This document shows positions 25,849 to 37,706 of a stretch of DNA of 64,000 nucleotides, piece after piece; within the stretch, counting starts at the first letter, position 1; each line of letters starts with the position of its first letter. Made by a program: the position numbers and the translations under genes. The stretch is taken from contig NZ_JAAGWD010000001.1 of assembly GCF_010686685.1 (NCBI RefSeq), forward strand, positions 744,001 through 808,000, given 5' to 3'. This DNA is from Pontibacter burrus (GTDB lineage: Bacteria > Bacteroidota > Bacteroidia > Cytophagales > Hymenobacteraceae). The notes under the pieces are model-generated. The model saw only the letters and a list, made by a program, of their open reading frames with translations. It was not told the DNA's origin and did not search any database.

Positions 25849-25921
25849 ACGGGTGTAGCTCAATTGGTAGAGTAGCGGTCTCCAAAACCGTTGGCTGGGA
25901 GTTCGAGTCTCTCCACCCGTG
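25849..25921 (+). tRNA. tRNA-Trp (anticodon CCA)
   Basis: 73 bases: acceptor ACGGGTG/CACCCGT, anticodon loop CTCCAAA (anticodon CCA) between CGGT and ACCG, T-loop GTTCGAGTC. It lies 27 bases before secE in the same transcript, so RNase processing must release it from the secE message. Confidence 0.95.
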
Positions 25922-25948
25922 CAAGTTAAAAACTCAGACATTTATAAG

Positions 25949-26140
25949 ATGAGCAGCATTAAAGAATACATAAACGGAACAGTGGAGGAAATGAGAGATA
26001 AAGTCTCTTGGCCTTCATTTAAAGAGTTACAAAACAGCTCTGTGCTTGTACTGATAGGTTCTTTAGTGTTTGCCCTTGTTGTAGGTGCAATGGATTTTGT
26101 TTTTGATTCTGGTTTATCTTGGTTCTATAACCAATTTTAA
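25949..26140 (+). CDS. secE: Preprotein translocase subunit SecE
   Basis: A 63-residue single-span SecE. An amphipathic helix (KEYINGTVEEMRDKVSWPSFKEL) with the conserved V-x-WP motif precedes one membrane helix (about 33-55). It stabilises SecY in the protein-conducting channel. The ATG at 25949 is chosen because the open frame further upstream runs into tRNA-Trp. It is the short form usual in this phylum. nusG follows after 9 bases. Confidence 0.95.
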   Translation: MSSIKEYINGTVEEMRDKVSWPSFKELQNSSVLVLIGSLVFALVVGAMDFVFDSGLSWFYNQF

Positions 26141-26149
26141 AGAAAAGCT

Positions 26150-26707
26150 ATGGCTGATTTAAAATGGTATGTAGTTCGTGCCGTAAGTGGACAGGAGAAA
26201 AAAGCAAAGGCATACCTCGAGAATGAAATAATGCGCCATCATCTGGAAGAATATGTGCCTCAGGTGCTTATTCCTGCTGAGAAAGTATATGAGATGCGTG
26301 GTGGTAAGAAAAGGATCAGAGAAAGAAACTTCTTTCCTGGTTATGTGCTTGTAAATGCAGACCTGAGCCATGGCGAAGCCGAACACCTGATTATTAGTAC
26401 ACCAGGTGTGATTGGTTTTCTTGGATCAGGAAGCGGTGAAGCAAACAAGAAGCCTGTTCCGTTGCGTCAGTCAGAGGTGAACAGAATTCTGGGTACAGTA
26501 GATGAAGCAGAGGAGCAGGCTGAAATATTAGATACTCCATTTATAGTTGGTGAAACTGTAAAAGTAATGGATGGCCCTTTCAGTGGATTCTCAGGTACAG
26601 TGGAAGAGGTATTTGAAGAACGTAAGAAGCTTAACGTAATGGTGAAGATCTTTGGTAGAAACACACCGGTTGAGCTGAATTACATGCAGGTAGAAAAAGA
26701 ATCGTAG
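26150..26707 (+). CDS. nusG: Transcription termination/antitermination protein NusG
   Basis: A 185-residue NusG. The NGN domain (1-115) starts KWYVVRAVSGQEKKAKAYLEN and has FFPGYVLVNADL and TPGVIGFLG; the KOW domain (about 130-185) starts VGETVKVMDGPFSGFSGTVEEV. It couples RNA polymerase to the ribosome or to Rho. Length and order (secE-nusG-rplK) are standard. It starts 9 bases after secE. Confidence 0.98.
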   Translation: MADLKWYVVRAVSGQEKKAKAYLENEIMRHHLEEYVPQVLIPAEKVYEMRGGKKRIRERNFFPGYVLVNADLSHGEAEHLIISTPGVIGFLGSGSGEANKKPVPLRQSEVNRILGTVDEAEEQAEILDTPFIVGETVKVMDGPFSGFSGTVEEVFEERKKLNVMVKIFGRNTPVELNYMQVEKES

Positions 26708-26717
26708 TTTATAAATA

Positions 26718-27164
26718 ATGGCAAAGGAAATAAAAGGTTATCTGAAACTTCAGATAAAGGGAGGTGCCGCGAATCCATCGCCACCGGTTGGACCTGCACT
26801 TGGTTCTAAGGGTCTTAATATCATGGAGTTCTGTAAGCAGTTTAATGCTAGAACTCAGGATAAGCCTGGCCAGGTGTTACCAGTATTGATTACAATCTAC
26901 GCAGATAAGTCCTTCGACTTCGTTGTTAAGACGCCACCTGCTCCAGTATTGTTAATGGATGCTGCTAAAATTAAGGGAGGCTCTAAAGAGCCAAACCGTA
27001 ACAAAGTGGGTTCAGTTACTTGGGATCAGGTTAAAGAGATTGCAGAACTGAAAATGCCTGATTTAAATGCTTTCAAACTGGAATCAGCTATGAAAATGGT
27101 TGCTGGTACAGCAAGAAGCATGGGTATTACAGTTTCGGGTGCAGCTCCATGGAACGAACAATAA
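26718..27164 (+). CDS. rplK: 50S ribosomal protein L11
   Basis: A 148-residue L11, part of the GTPase-associated centre on 23S rRNA. The proline-rich N-terminal domain ([23 protein letters not shown]) and the C-terminal rRNA-binding domain ([23 protein letters not shown]) are clear. It is followed 13 bases later by rplA, the usual pairing. Confidence 0.98.
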   Translation: MAKEIKGYLKLQIKGGAANPSPPVGPALGSKGLNIMEFCKQFNARTQDKPGQVLPVLITIYADKSFDFVVKTPPAPVLLMDAAKIKGGSKEPNRNKVGSVTWDQVKEIAELKMPDLNAFKLESAMKMVAGTARSMGITVSGAAPWNEQ

Positions 27165-27177
27165 CAGTTAGAGGATA

Positions 27178-27870
27178 ATGGCGAAGATATCAAAAAACAG
27201 AAAAGCAGCTTTAGCTAAAGCTGACTTATCAAAAGAGTATTCTTTGACAGATGCAGCCTCGGTTGTAAAAGAGATCACTTTTACAAAGTTTGATGCTTCT
27301 GTTGATATAGATGTACGCTTAGGAGTTGACCCTCGCAAAGCAGACCAGATGGTACGAGGTATTGTTACCCTGCCTCATGGTACTGGTAAAGAGGTTAGAG
27401 TTCTTGCATTAGTAACTCCTGACAAAGAGCAGGAAGCAAAAGATGCAGGCGCTGACTACGTTGGTCTGGATGATTATATCCAAAAGATCGAAAAAGGCTG
27501 GACTGACATCGATGTGATCATTACTATGCCTGCAGTAATGGCAAAGGTTGGTCGTTTGGGTAGAATATTAGGTCCTCGTAACCTGATGCCAAACCCTAAG
27601 TCCGGTACTGTTACCCAGGATGTAGCGAAAGCTGTTAAAGAAGTTAAAGCCGGTAAAATCGACTTCAAAGTAGATAAGACTGGTATCATCCACACAAGTG
27701 TTGGTAAAGTTTCTTTTACGCCAGAGCAACTAGCTGCTAATGCTGCAGAAGTAATTGCAACACTGAACCGCCTGAAGCCATCTTCAGCGAAGGGTACTTA
27801 CATCAAGAGCATTACATTGTCAAGCACAATGAGCCCGGCCGTAATTGTTGATAAGAACGCAACTATCTAA
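27178..27870 (+). CDS. rplA: 50S ribosomal protein L1
   Basis: A 230-residue L1 that forms the mobile stalk at the E site and can repress its own operon in other bacteria. [20 protein letters not shown] is the family signature, and the C-terminal [14 protein letters not shown] is typical. No L1-binding mimic was identified in the mRNA leader. rplJ starts 5 bases after its stop. Confidence 0.98.
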   Translation: MAKISKNRKAALAKADLSKEYSLTDAASVVKEITFTKFDASVDIDVRLGVDPRKADQMVRGIVTLPHGTGKEVRVLALVTPDKEQEAKDAGADYVGLDDYIQKIEKGWTDIDVIITMPAVMAKVGRLGRILGPRNLMPNPKSGTVTQDVAKAVKEVKAGKIDFKVDKTGIIHTSVGKVSFTPEQLAANAAEVIATLNRLKPSSAKGTYIKSITLSSTMSPAVIVDKNATI

Positions 27871-27875
27871 GAAAA

Positions 27876-28400
27876 ATGACCAGGGAAGAAAAAGAGATAA
27901 TTGTAAAAGACCTGAGCGAGAAGTTAGCTAATACCAACTACTTCTATATCACTGATGCTTCTACTATGAATGTAGCCAGCATCAACCAGTTCAGAAGAAT
28001 GGCATTCGATAGAGGCCTAGAATACAAGGTTTATAAGAATACATTAATTAAGAAAGCACTAGATACTTTAGAAGCTGATACTACTGCCCTTGAAGGCGTA
28101 CTGAAAGGCGCTTCAGGTATTTTGTTCTCGACTGAATCAGGTAACGCACCTGCTAAGCTTATAAAAGACTTCAGAAAAAAAGGTAACACGCTTCCACTTT
28201 TAAAGGGTGCCTTTATTGATGCAGGAATTTATGTTGGTGAAAACCAACTGGATACACTTGCAACAATCAAGTCTAAGTTTGAGCTTATCGGTGATGTGAT
28301 TGGCTTACTTCAGTCTCCAGCTAAGAATGTTATTTCCGGCCTACAGGGTGGCGGTAACAAGCTTGCAGGAATTCTTAAAACTCTATCTGAAAAAGAATAA
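27876..28400 (+). CDS. rplJ: 50S ribosomal protein L10
   Basis: A 174-residue L10, the base of the stalk that anchors L7/L12 dimers. The N-terminal rRNA-binding region has FYITDASTMNVASINQFRR and YKVYKNTLIKKAL; the C-terminal helix (about 140-174) would carry the L7/L12 dimers. rplL follows 47 bases on, with no separate promoter seen. Confidence 0.97.
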   Translation: MTREEKEIIVKDLSEKLANTNYFYITDASTMNVASINQFRRMAFDRGLEYKVYKNTLIKKALDTLEADTTALEGVLKGASGILFSTESGNAPAKLIKDFRKKGNTLPLLKGAFIDAGIYVGENQLDTLATIKSKFELIGDVIGLLQSPAKNVISGLQGGGNKLAGILKTLSEKE

Positions 28401-28447
28401 TTTTTTTAAAAACGTAATCAATAAGTAACTTTTAATTTCAATAAAAA

Positions 28448-28828
28448 ATGGCAGATTTAAAAGCATTCGCTGAGCAGTTAGTAAACTTAACTGTGAAAGA
28501 AGTTAACGAACTAGCTACAATCCTTAAGGATGAGTACGGCATTGAGCCTGCTGCTGCTGCTCCAGTAATGGTTGCTGGTGGTGGTGCTGCTGAAGGAGGA
28601 GCTGCTGCAGAAGAGAAAACTTCTTTTGACGTAATCCTTAAGTCAGCTGGTGCATCAAAACTAGCAGTTGTTAAGCTAGTGAAAGAACTTACAGGTCTTG
28701 GCCTGAAAGAAGCTAAAGAAGTAGTTGATGGCGCTCCTAAAGCTCTGAAAGAAGGCGTAGCTAAAGATGAAGCAGAATCTCTGAAAAAATCTTTGGAAGA
28801 AGCTGGTGCTGAAGTGGAGATCAAATAA
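28448..28828 (+). CDS. rplL: 50S ribosomal protein L7/L12
   Basis: A 126-residue stalk protein that recruits translational GTPases. The N-terminal dimerisation helix ([22 protein letters not shown]), an Ala/Gly-rich hinge (about 35-55) and the C-terminal domain with [23 protein letters not shown] are all present. A minus-strand open frame covering this gene is an artefact of codon bias. An attenuator-like hairpin follows before rpoB. Confidence 0.98.
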   Translation: MADLKAFAEQLVNLTVKEVNELATILKDEYGIEPAAAAPVMVAGGGAAEGGAAAEEKTSFDVILKSAGASKLAVVKLVKELTGLGLKEAKEVVDGAPKALKEGVAKDEAESLKKSLEEAGAEVEIK

Positions 28829-28851
28829 TCTCACTTTATCAACATATCGAG

Positions 28852-28892
28852 AACAGGTAGACCTGGCGAATCAGTCAGGTCTTTTCCTGTTT
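28852..28892 (+). terminator. Attenuator-like hairpin between rplL and rpoB
   Basis: AGACCTG (28859-28865) pairs with CAGGTCT (28876-28882), followed by TTTT. An outer AACAGG/CCTGTT pairing extends the stem. The short T-tract suggests partial termination, which would lower rpoB expression relative to the ribosomal genes, as in the rplL-rpoB gap of other bacteria. Confidence 0.6.
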
Positions 28893-28980
28893 GTATACGG
28901 ATTCAAAATTTGAGTCCTTTTTTTGCCCATGGCTAAGCGTAGCCCGGGAGCTCGGAACTTATTGTAAACGTTAAATTTCC

Positions 28981-31900
28981 ATGGCTTTGGCTAAGAATAA
29001 AACGACAGAGCGTATAAATTTTGCCTCTATCACTCCGGTAATAGACTATCCTGACTTCCTGGATGTTCAGTTGCAGTCTTTCCGCGATTTCTTTCAGCTT
29101 GAAACAGCAGCTGAAAATAGAGCACAGGAAGGCTTATTCAAAGTATTTGCTGAGAATTTTCCTATTTCCGACTCACGTGAGAACTTCGTTCTGGAGTTCA
29201 TCGACTATCACGTAGACCCTCCAAAATATTCTGTTGATGAGAGCATTGACAGAGGATTAACATATTCTGTTCCACTTAAAGCTAAGCTTCGTCTTATCTG
29301 TAATGATGAAGACAACGAAGACTTTGAGACAATTGAGCAGGAAGTTTTCTTAGGAAATATCCCATATATGACTGAGAAAGGCTCGTTTGTAATAAATGGT
29401 GCCGAACGAGTAATCGTATCTCAGCTACATAGATCACCAGGTGTATTCTTTGCTCAAAGCAAGCATACAAATGGTACAAAACTTTATTCTGCCAGAATCA
29501 TCCCTTTCAAAGGGTCATGGGTGGAGTTTGCTACAGACGTTAACAACGTGATGTACGCTTACATCGACCGTAAGAAGAAGTTCCCGGTGACTACCTTATT
29601 GAGAGCTATTGGCTATGGCACAGATAAAGATATCTTAGACCTGTTTGGTCTGTCAGAGGAAATACCAGCAAATAAAACCAATCTTAAGAATGCGGTGGGC
29701 AGAAAGCTGGCTGCACGTGTGCTAAGAACCTGGACTGAAGACTTTGTTGATGAAGATACTGGTGAAGTAGTATCTATCGATAGAAACGAAGTATTGCTGG
29801 AGCGTGATTCTGAAATCAAAGCAGAAGATATAGATACTATCCTTGATTCTGGTGCTAAGTCAATCATTCTTCACCGTGAGAATGTTAATATAGCTGACTA
29901 CGCGATCATCTATAACACTTTACAGAAGGATAATTCAAACTCTGAAAAAGAAGCGGTAGAGCAGATCTATCGCCAGCTTCGTAATACCGAGGCTCCGGAT
30001 GAAGAAACTGCACGTGATATTATTCAGAAGCTTTTCTTCTCTGATAAGCGTTATGATTTAGGTGAAGTTGGTCGCTATAGAATTAACAAGAAGCTCGGTA
30101 TCGATACAAACTGGGAAGCTAAGGTATTAACTAACGATGACATTGTTCTGATCGTGAAGTACCTGATCGGTTTGATTAACTCAAGAGCTGTAGTGGATGA
30201 CATCGACCACTTGAGCAACCGTCGAGTAAGAACTGTTGGTGAGCAGCTTTATGCGCAGTTCGGCGTAGGTCTGGCACGTATGGCCAGAACTATAAAGGAG
30301 CGTATGAACGTGCGTGATAATGAAGATTTCAAACCAGTTGACCTGATCAATGCACGTACATTATCTTCAGTAATCAACTCATTCTTCGGTACAAACCAGC
30401 TGTCTCAGTTCATGGACCAGACGAACCCTCTGGCAGAGGTAACACACAAGCGTCGTGTTTCTGCTTTAGGGCCAGGCGGTCTTTCGAGAGAGCGTGCCGG
30501 CTTCGAGGTACGTGACGTTCACTACACGCACTATGGTCGTCTGTGTACAATCGAGACGCCGGAAGGACCAAACATTGGTCTGATTTCCTCTCTGTGTGTA
30601 CATGCTCGCGTAAATCATATGGGCTTCATCGAGACCCCTTATCGCAAGGTGATCGATGGTAAAGTACAGGTAGATGGAACTATAGAGTACCTGACTGCAG
30701 AAGAAGAAGATACCCACCACATTGCTCAGGCAAATGCTGTGATCGATGAAAGTGGTAACTTCGTTAATGAAAGAGTAAAAGGTAGATTTGAAGGTGACTT
30801 CCCGGTTGAAGAGCCTACAAGATATACATACATGGACATCGCTCCGAACCAGATTGTATCGGTAGCGGCATCCCTGATTCCATTCCTTGAGCACGACGAT
30901 GCTAACCGTGCCCTGATGGGATCGAACATGCAACGCCAGGCAGTACCACTACTGAAACCACAAGCTCCTATAGTTGGTACAGGTCTAGAAGGCAGAGCGG
31001 CAATTGACTCCAGAGCACTTGTAGTGGCTGAAGGTGATGGTGTGATTGACTTTGTAGACTCTACTAAGATTGTAGTGAAATACGATCTGACTGATGAAGA
31101 GAAACTAGTGTCATTTGATGCTGAGTATGTAACCTACAATCTGATCAAATTCCGCAGAACTAACCAGGATACATGCATTAACCTGACTCCAATTGTGAGA
31201 ACAGGCCAACGTGTAATGAAAGGTGAGCCACTGTGCGAAGGATATGCAACGAACGAAGGAGAACTTGCTCTTGGACGTAACCTGCAGGTGGCTTTTATGC
31301 CATGGCAAGGGTATAACTTCGAGGATGCTATTGTAATCTCTGAAAGAGTAGTTCGTGATGATGTATTCACATCAATCCACATAGAAGAGTTTGAGCTGGA
31401 AGTTCGTGAAACGAAGCGTGGTGAAGAAGAATTAACTTCGGAAATCCCGAACGTGAGCGAAGAAGCGGTTCGTAACCTGGATGAAAACGGTATCATCAGA
31501 ATAGGTGCTGAAGTTAAAGAAGGTGATATTCTGATAGGCAAGATCACTCCTAAGGGTGAAACTGATCCTACTCCAGAAGAGAAGCTTCTAAGAGCGATCT
31601 TCGGTGATAAAGCTGGTGATGTGAAAGATGCATCGCTTAAAGCACCGCCGTCACTGAATGGTGTAGTTATTGAAACTAAACTTTTCTCTCGTCCTAAAAA
31701 GGATAAGAATCTTAGAGCTAAATCTAAGAAAGAAGTAGAAGAGCTTAAAGTGAAGTACTCTAAGGATCTGATCGCTATAAAGAATATTATGGTTGAGAAG
31801 CTGGTAGCGTTGCTGGAAGGCAAAACTACACAGGGAATCAGACATAAGTTCGGAGATGAAATCCTGACGAAAGGTGTGAAGTTCACCAGAAAGAATATTG

Positions 31901-32859
31901 TAGAAGCGCTCTTCCCAGAGAAGAATCTTTATAAAGATGAGAGCAACTACGCTGTTCCTGAAGAAGTGAACATGTTCAAGGACTTGATTCTTGAGAACTG
32001 GACAAGCGACGAGCAAACTAACACTATGCTATTAGAGTTAGTGAAGAACTATACCAAGCGTCGTAACATTATTTCTGCACACTTTAAGCGTGAAAGATTC
32101 ACGCTAGAGGTTGGTGATGAATTACCGGCAGGTATTGTGCAGCTGGCTAAAGTTTACATCGCTAAGAAGCGTAAGCTGAAAGTGGGTGATAAAATGGCCG
32201 GTCGTCACGGTAACAAAGGTATAGTTGCCCGTATTGTGCGTGATGAAGACATGCCGTTCTTAGAAGATGGTACTCCGATGGATATCGTTCTGAACCCGCT
32301 GGGTGTACCTTCGAGGATGAACATTGGTCAGATCTACGAAACTGTTCTTGGATGGGCTGGTCTGAAGTTAGGTCGTAAATATGCAACGCCTATCTTCGAC
32401 GGTGCTTCTGAAGATCAGGTTTCCGCAGAGCTGGCTGAAGCAGGCTTACCGAGATTCGGTAGAACTTACCTGTTCGATGGCTTATCAGGCGACAGATTTG
32501 ATCAGCCGGTAACAGTAGGTGTAATCTATATGCTGAAACTAGGTCACTTAGTTGATGATAAGATGCACGCCCGTTCTATCGGACCATACTCTCTGATTAC
32601 ACAGCAGCCGCTGGGTGGTAAAGCTCAGTTCGGTGGTCAGCGTTTCGGTGAGATGGAGGTGTGGGCACTGGAAGCCTTTGGTGCTTCTAACGTGCTGCAG
32701 GAAATTCTAACAGTGAAGTCTGACGACGTGATTGGCCGTGCAAAAGCTTATGAAGCTATTGTGAAAGGCGACGTGTTGCCAAAACCAAATATCCCGGAAT
32801 CATTCAACGTACTGATTCACGAACTAAGAGGTCTGGCACTGGAAATCACGCTGGAGTAG
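28981..32859 (+). CDS. rpoB: DNA-directed RNA polymerase subunit beta
   Basis: A 1292-residue beta subunit. The rifampicin region is recognisable near residues 470-520 ([34 protein letters not shown]), along with [31 protein letters not shown]. Toward the C-terminus are [13 protein letters not shown] and a [21 protein letters not shown] element. It shows no rifampicin-resistance-like change that I can see by eye in the QLSQFMDQ segment. It is followed 100 bases later by rpoC. Confidence 0.99.
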   Translation: MALAKNKTTERINFASITPVIDYPDFLDVQLQSFRDFFQLETAAENRAQEGLFKVFAENFPISDSRENFVLEFIDYHVDPPKYSVDESIDRGLTYSVPLKAKLRLICNDEDNEDFETIEQEVFLGNIPYMTEKGSFVINGAERVIVSQLHRSPGVFFAQSKHTNGTKLYSARIIPFKGSWVEFATDVNNVMYAYIDRKKKFPVTTLLRAIGYGTDKDILDLFGLSEEIPANKTNLKNAVGRKLAARVLRTWTEDFVDEDTGEVVSIDRNEVLLERDSEIKAEDIDTILDSGAKSIILHRENVNIADYAIIYNTLQKDNSNSEKEAVEQIYRQLRNTEAPDEETARDIIQKLFFSDKRYDLGEVGRYRINKKLGIDTNWEAKVLTNDDIVLIVKYLIGLINSRAVVDDIDHLSNRRVRTVGEQLYAQFGVGLARMARTIKERMNVRDNEDFKPVDLINARTLSSVINSFFGTNQLSQFMDQTNPLAEVTHKRRVSALGPGGLSRERAGFEVRDVHYTHYGRLCTIETPEGPNIGLISSLCVHARVNHMGFIETPYRKVIDGKVQVDGTIEYLTAEEEDTHHIAQANAVIDESGNFVNERVKGRFEGDFPVEEPTRYTYMDIAPNQIVSVAASLIPFLEHDDANRALMGSNMQRQAVPLLKPQAPIVGTGLEGRAAIDSRALVVAEGDGVIDFVDSTKIVVKYDLTDEEKLVSFDAEYVTYNLIKFRRTNQDTCINLTPIVRTGQRVMKGEPLCEGYATNEGELALGRNLQVAFMPWQGYNFEDAIVISERVVRDDVFTSIHIEEFELEVRETKRGEEELTSEIPNVSEEAVRNLDENGIIRIGAEVKEGDILIGKITPKGETDPTPEEKLLRAIFGDKAGDVKDASLKAPPSLNGVVIETKLFSRPKKDKNLRAKSKKEVEELKVKYSKDLIAIKNIMVEKLVALLEGKTTQGIRHKFGDEILTKGVKFTRKNIVEALFPEKNLYKDESNYAVPEEVNMFKDLILENWTSDEQTNTMLLELVKNYTKRRNIISAHFKRERFTLEVGDELPAGIVQLAKVYIAKKRKLKVGDKMAGRHGNKGIVARIVRDEDMPFLEDGTPMDIVLNPLGVPSRMNIGQIYETVLGWAGLKLGRKYATPIFDGASEDQVSAELAEAGLPRFGRTYLFDGLSGDRFDQPVTVGVIYMLKLGHLVDDKMHARSIGPYSLITQQPLGGKAQFGGQRFGEMEVWALEAFGASNVLQEILTVKSDDVIGRAKAYEAIVKGDVLPKPNIPESFNVLIHELRGLALEITLE

Positions 32860-32869
32860 TAAAGTATAA

Positions 32870-32903
32870 GCTGAGCGCTTTGGAGAAATCCTTAGCGCTT
32901 AGC
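32870..32903 (+). other. Hairpin in the rpoB-rpoC gap
   Basis: GCTGAGCGCT (32870-32879) pairs with AGCGCTTAGC (32894-32903), one mismatch-like G-U pair, enclosing GGA/TCC. No T-tract follows, so it is probably an mRNA processing or stability element rather than a terminator. Confidence 0.5.
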
Positions 32904-32959
32904 GCACTTTAACAGATCAGCTGTAAAGCACATTTTTGTATCGATATTATTAGAATAAT

Positions 32960-35900
32960 ATGGCATTTGCAAAAACCAAAAAGCTAACTCAGGACTTCTC
33001 AAAAGTAACTATAAGCCTGGCCTCTCCAGAGTCTATTCTGGAGCGCTCAAATGGTGAGGTTACAAAGCCTGAGACAATCAACTATAGAACCTATAAGCCT
33101 GAAATGGGTGGTCTATTCTGCGAAAGAATATTCGGACCTGTAAAGGACTGGGAATGCCACTGCGGAAAGTATAAAAGAATCAGATACAAAGGCATTATCT
33201 GCGACCGTTGTGGTGTAGAGGTGACTGAGAAAAAAGTGCGTCGTGAGCGTATGGGCCATATTGAGCTTGTTGTTCCTGTAGCGCACATCTGGTATTTCAA
33301 ATCTCTTCCGAACAAAATAGGTTATCTCTTAGGCTTACCAACTAAAAAGCTTGACCAGATTATCTATTATGAAAGATATGTAGTAATACAGCCAGGTATT
33401 TTGGCAGAAGATGGTGTTAGTACACTGGACTTCCTGACAGAAGACGAGTACCTGGACATGGTAGATAAATTACCACGTGAGAATCAGATACTAGATAACA
33501 ACGATCCAAACAAATTCATCGCTAAAATGGGCGCTGAAGCCCTACAGATGCTGTTGGAGCGTATTAACCTGGATGATCTTTCTTACGAACTACGTCATGC
33601 TGCCGCACACGAAACATCGCAACAGCGTAAAGCTGAAGCGCTGAAGCGTCTGCGCGTAGTTGAAGCCTTCCGCGATGCGGGTACACGTATTGAGAACAGA
33701 CCAGAGTGGATGATCATCCGCATGGTACCTGTTATTCCACCAGAGCTTCGTCCGCTTGTTCCGTTGGATGGTGGCCGTTTCGCTACTTCTGACTTGAACG
33801 ACCTGTATAGACGTGTTATCATTCGTAACAACCGTCTGAAGCGTCTGATTGAGATCAAAGCTCCTGAAGTAATTCTTCGTAACGAGAAGCGTATGCTACA
33901 GGAAGCGGTAGACTCTCTGTTCGATAACTCACGAAAAGTGAACGCTGTTCGTGCAGAAGGTAACCGTGCACTGAAGTCTCTTTCTGATATGCTGAAAGGT
34001 AAGCAGGGACGTTTCCGTCAGAACTTACTTGGTAAGCGTGTTGACTACTCTGGCCGTTCGGTTATTGTGGTTGGTCCAGAACTGAAACTGCACGAGTGCG
34101 GTCTGCCTAAAAATATGGCAGCTGAGCTTTTCAAGCCGTTCATCATCCGCAAGCTGATCGAAAGAGGTATCGTTAAGACTGTAAAGTCAGCTAAGAAAAT
34201 TGTAGATCGTAAGGACCCCGTTGTTTGGGATATCCTGGAGAATGTGTTGAAAGGCCACCCGGTACTCCTTAACCGTGCTCCTACGCTCCACAGACTTGGT
34301 ATACAGGCATTCCAGCCAAAACTGATCGAAGGTAAAGCGATACAGTTACACCCGCTGGTGTGTACGGCTTTCAACGCCGACTTTGACGGTGACCAGATGG
34401 CGGTGCACGTTCCACTAGGACCTGCAGCCATCCTGGAAGCTTCTATGCTGATGCTTGCTTCGCACAATATCCTGAACCCTGCAAACGGTGCTCCAATTGC
34501 AGTACCATCTCAGGACATGGTTCTTGGTCTATACTATGTAACCAAAGGTAAGCGTAGCACAGAGAATGAAACTATAAAAGGCGAAGGTATGAGCTTCTAC
34601 TCTTCGGAGGAAGTTATCATCGCCATTAACGAAGGTCGTCTTTCTAAGCATGCATACATTAAAGTTCGTGTGGATGTAAAGAATGAAAAAGGCGAAATCG
34701 AAAATAAATTAATTGAAACGGTTGCTGGTCGTGTGATCTTCAACCAGTTCGTACCGAAAGAAGTTGGATACATTGATGAGCTCCTGACTAAGAAAAAACT
34801 TCAGCAGGTAATCTCTCGCGTGTTCAAAGAAACAGGTATGGCTCGTACAGCTCACTTCCTGGATGATATCAAAACACTGGGCTTCCAGTCCGCTTATAAG
34901 GGCGGTCTGTCAATGGGTCTTGGTGATATCAACATCCCGGCTGAGAAAGAGATTCTTGTTGAGCAGGCAAAGAAAGATGTAGATGCAGTGTGGCAAAACT
35001 ACTCGATGGGTCTGATCACAGATAACGAGCGTTATAACCAGGTAATCGATATCTGGACCCGTATCAACAATCAGATTACTGAAACGTTGATGCGTCGCTT
35101 AGAAAATGAAGATCAGGGCTTTAACTCGATCTTTATGATGATGCACTCTGGTGCCCGTGGTTCCAGAGAGCAGATACGTCAGCTGGGTGGTATGCGTGGT
35201 CTGATGGCTAAGCCTCAGAAATCATTGCAAGGTTCAGTAGGTGAAATTATCGAAAACCCAATCCTTTCTAATTTCAAGGAAGGTCTGGATGTAATCGAGT
35301 ACTTCATTTCAACACACGGTGCTCGTAAAGGTCTTGCCGATACGGCTCTTAAAACTGCGGATGCTGGTTACCTGACTCGTCGTCTGGTAGACGTATCTCA
35401 GGATGTGATCGTGAATGAAGAAGACTGCGGTACGCTGAGAGGTCTAGAAGTGAGTGCACTTAAAGACAATGAAGATGTAGTTGAGTCTTTATCTGAGCGT
35501 ATACTTGGCCGTGTAACGGTACACGATGTGTACGATCCGATCAATAACGAGCTTATAGTTGAGTCAGGAGCAGAAATCACAGAAGACATTGCGCGTGTAA
35601 TTGAAAACACAGCAATTGAAACTGTAGAGATCAGATCAGTACTTACCTGTGAATCTAAGCGAGGTATATGCGCTAAATGCTACGGACGTAACCTGGCAAC
35701 AGGATTTATGGTGCAGAAAGGTGAAGCTGTGGGAGTTATCGCAGCTCAATCAATCGGTGAGCCAGGTACACAGCTGACACTTCGTACGTTCCACGTGGGT
35801 GGTACAGCATCTAACATTGCGGTAGAAGCAACTATAAAAGCCAAGTTTGCTGGTAAAATCGAGTATGAAGATGTTCGTACAATCGATACAGTAAATAACG

Positions 35901-37276
35901 AAGGCGAACCTGTTAAAGTGGTAATGGGACGTTCAGGTGAAGTAAAAATAGTTGACCCGAATACAGGTAAACTGTTTATATCTAACCACGTGCCTTACGG
36001 TTCATTCCTGACTGTGAGCAATGGCGATGTAGTAGAGAAAGGTGATAATATCTGTAGCTGGGATCCATACAATGCGGTTATTCTATCAGAATTTGATGGA
36101 ACAATTGCTTATGAGTCGATCATCGAAGGCATTACATACCGCGAAGAATCCGATGAGCAGACAGGTTACCGTGAAAAGGTAATTATCGATACAAAAGATA
36201 AAACACAAAACCCTGCTATAGTTGTAAAACCGAAGAATGGCGAGCCGAAAGGTTATAACATTCCTGTAGGTGCACACATTGTAGTGGAAGATGGCGAGAA
36301 AATCAAAGCAGGTCAAATCCTGGTGAAGATACCTCGTGCTATTGGTAAAACGCGAGACATTACAGGTGGTCTGCCACGCGTTACGGAACTATTTGAAGCT
36401 CGTAACCCGTCCAACCCGGCAGTTGTATCTGAAATCGATGGCGTCGTTACCTATGGTAGTGTGAAGCGTGGTAACCGAGAAATCTTCATTGAGTCGAAAG
36501 ATGGTGTGAAGAAAAAGTATATGGTTCCACTTTCGAAACACATTCTGGTACAGGACAATGACTTTGTGCGTGCAGGTATGCCATTATCAGATGGTGCTAT
36601 CACACCAACAGACATCCTGAATATTCAGGGGCCAGGTGCAGTACAGGAGTATCTTGTGAACGAAATCCAGGAGGTATACCGTCTGCAAGGTGTTAAAATC
36701 AATGATAAGCACATTGAAGTGGTGGTTCGTCAGATGATGCAGAAGGTGGTAATTATCGATCCAGGTGATACTAGCTTCCTAGAGCATCAGGTAGTGGATA
36801 AAGTTAACTTCATGGAAGAAAACGACCGCATCATCGACATGAAAGTGGTAGAAGAAGCTGGCGATTCCACAAGCCTGAAGCCAGGTCAGATTGTAACTGC
36901 AAGACGACTGCGTGATGAAAACTCGAGTCTGAAGCGTAGAGACCTTCAACTAGTAACAGTACGTGATGCTTCTCCGGCAGTATCTCGTCCAACGCTACAA
37001 GGTATAACCCAGGCATCACTAGGTACGCAGAGCTTTATTTCTGCAGCATCATTCCAGGAAACTACAAAAGTACTGAGCGAAGCTGCTATTAAAGGTAAAG
37101 CGGACGAGTTATTAGGATTGAAAGAAAACGTAATTGTTGGACACCTGATTCCAGCTGGTACAGGTCTGAAAGAATATCAGAAACTGATAGTAGGAAGCCA
37201 GGATGAATACGATTCGTTAGTAGAATCTAAGAAAACGAGTGCTAAATCAAGACAGCAGACACTGCAGAATAAATAA
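32960..37276 (+). CDS. rpoC: DNA-directed RNA polymerase subunit beta'
   Basis: A 1438-residue beta-prime subunit. The N-terminal zinc ribbon ([20 protein letters not shown], about 66-85) and the catalytic NADFDGDQM (about 471-479, three Asp binding the Mg) are clear. A second Cys cluster lies in [15 protein letters not shown]. Trigger-loop and bridge-helix segments ([22 protein letters not shown]) are intact. It ends 8 bases before a DUF3467 gene. Confidence 0.99.
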   Translation: MAFAKTKKLTQDFSKVTISLASPESILERSNGEVTKPETINYRTYKPEMGGLFCERIFGPVKDWECHCGKYKRIRYKGIICDRCGVEVTEKKVRRERMGHIELVVPVAHIWYFKSLPNKIGYLLGLPTKKLDQIIYYERYVVIQPGILAEDGVSTLDFLTEDEYLDMVDKLPRENQILDNNDPNKFIAKMGAEALQMLLERINLDDLSYELRHAAAHETSQQRKAEALKRLRVVEAFRDAGTRIENRPEWMIIRMVPVIPPELRPLVPLDGGRFATSDLNDLYRRVIIRNNRLKRLIEIKAPEVILRNEKRMLQEAVDSLFDNSRKVNAVRAEGNRALKSLSDMLKGKQGRFRQNLLGKRVDYSGRSVIVVGPELKLHECGLPKNMAAELFKPFIIRKLIERGIVKTVKSAKKIVDRKDPVVWDILENVLKGHPVLLNRAPTLHRLGIQAFQPKLIEGKAIQLHPLVCTAFNADFDGDQMAVHVPLGPAAILEASMLMLASHNILNPANGAPIAVPSQDMVLGLYYVTKGKRSTENETIKGEGMSFYSSEEVIIAINEGRLSKHAYIKVRVDVKNEKGEIENKLIETVAGRVIFNQFVPKEVGYIDELLTKKKLQQVISRVFKETGMARTAHFLDDIKTLGFQSAYKGGLSMGLGDINIPAEKEILVEQAKKDVDAVWQNYSMGLITDNERYNQVIDIWTRINNQITETLMRRLENEDQGFNSIFMMMHSGARGSREQIRQLGGMRGLMAKPQKSLQGSVGEIIENPILSNFKEGLDVIEYFISTHGARKGLADTALKTADAGYLTRRLVDVSQDVIVNEEDCGTLRGLEVSALKDNEDVVESLSERILGRVTVHDVYDPINNELIVESGAEITEDIARVIENTAIETVEIRSVLTCESKRGICAKCYGRNLATGFMVQKGEAVGVIAAQSIGEPGTQLTLRTFHVGGTASNIAVEATIKAKFAGKIEYEDVRTIDTVNNEGEPVKVVMGRSGEVKIVDPNTGKLFISNHVPYGSFLTVSNGDVVEKGDNICSWDPYNAVILSEFDGTIAYESIIEGITYREESDEQTGYREKVIIDTKDKTQNPAIVVKPKNGEPKGYNIPVGAHIVVEDGEKIKAGQILVKIPRAIGKTRDITGGLPRVTELFEARNPSNPAVVSEIDGVVTYGSVKRGNREIFIESKDGVKKKYMVPLSKHILVQDNDFVRAGMPLSDGAITPTDILNIQGPGAVQEYLVNEIQEVYRLQGVKINDKHIEVVVRQMMQKVVIIDPGDTSFLEHQVVDKVNFMEENDRIIDMKVVEEAGDSTSLKPGQIVTARRLRDENSSLKRRDLQLVTVRDASPAVSRPTLQGITQASLGTQSFISAASFQETTKVLSEAAIKGKADELLGLKENVIVGHLIPAGTGLKEYQKLIVGSQDEYDSLVESKKTSAKSRQQTLQNK

Positions 37277-37284
37277 GGCGACTG

Positions 37285-37602
37285 ATGGCAGAAGAAAATA
37301 AGAACCAGAACCAGATAAACATTGAGCTGACAGAAGAAATAGCGGAAGGGCAGTATGCAAACTTGGCTATGATAGCGCACTCAAGCAGTGAATTTGTAAT
37401 CGATTTTATACGTCTGATGCCAGGTTTGCCAAAAGCAAAAGTAAAATCAAGAGTAGTTATTACGCCAGAGCATGCTAAAAGATTATTAGCAGCTCTGGCT
37501 GATAACATCAAAAAATACGAGAGTAGCTTTGGCGAAATAAAGCAGGCAAATGAAGCTCCATCCTTTCCGATGAACTTCGGAGGGACGGTAGGAGAAGCAT
37601 AA
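37285..37602 (+). CDS. DUF3467 domain protein
   Basis: A 105-residue protein matching DUF3467: IELTEEIAEGQYANLAMIAHSSSEFVIDFIRLMPGLPKAKVKSRVVITPEHAKRL covers the conserved domain (about 13-70), with a variable C-terminus. Function is not established. It starts 8 bases after rpoC in the same transcript, a placement I recall for Bacteroidota, and this suggests a link with transcription. No promoter lies between the two genes. Confidence 0.9.
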   Translation: MAEENKNQNQINIELTEEIAEGQYANLAMIAHSSSEFVIDFIRLMPGLPKAKVKSRVVITPEHAKRLLAALADNIKKYESSFGEIKQANEAPSFPMNFGGTVGEA

Positions 37603-37628
37603 GTTGCTAATAATTAATAAATTAAAAT

Positions 37629-37660
37629 TTTGAAATTGCAAAGTGATTTTTATACCTTTG
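37629..37660 (+). promoter_or_regulatory. Promoter of rpsL-rpsG-fusA-rpsJ
   Basis: TTTG (37629-37632), 20 bases, TACCTTTG (37653-37660), a consensus Bacteroidota promoter 46 bases before rpsL. No clear terminator was seen before it, so read-through from rpoC is possible. Confidence 0.85.
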
Positions 37661-37706
37661 CAGTCCGAAATTTAAATTGGATAAATCTATAATTAACAGA
37701 TTGTAA

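Noticed and set aside
28438..28824. A 128-codon Ala/Ser-rich open frame on the minus strand over rplL
   Set aside because: It is antisense to the whole of L7/L12, whose Ala/Lys/Glu codons leave the opposite strand open.
31134..31886. A 250-codon open frame on the minus strand inside rpoB
   Set aside because: It is exactly antisense to conserved rpoB sequence, has Ser/Leu/Ile-rich shadow composition and no recognisable domain; biased codon use in rpoB explains it.
36086..36316. A minus-strand frame of 76 codons in rpoC
   Set aside because: It overlaps conserved beta-prime sequence entirely, has no start signal and no family resemblance.
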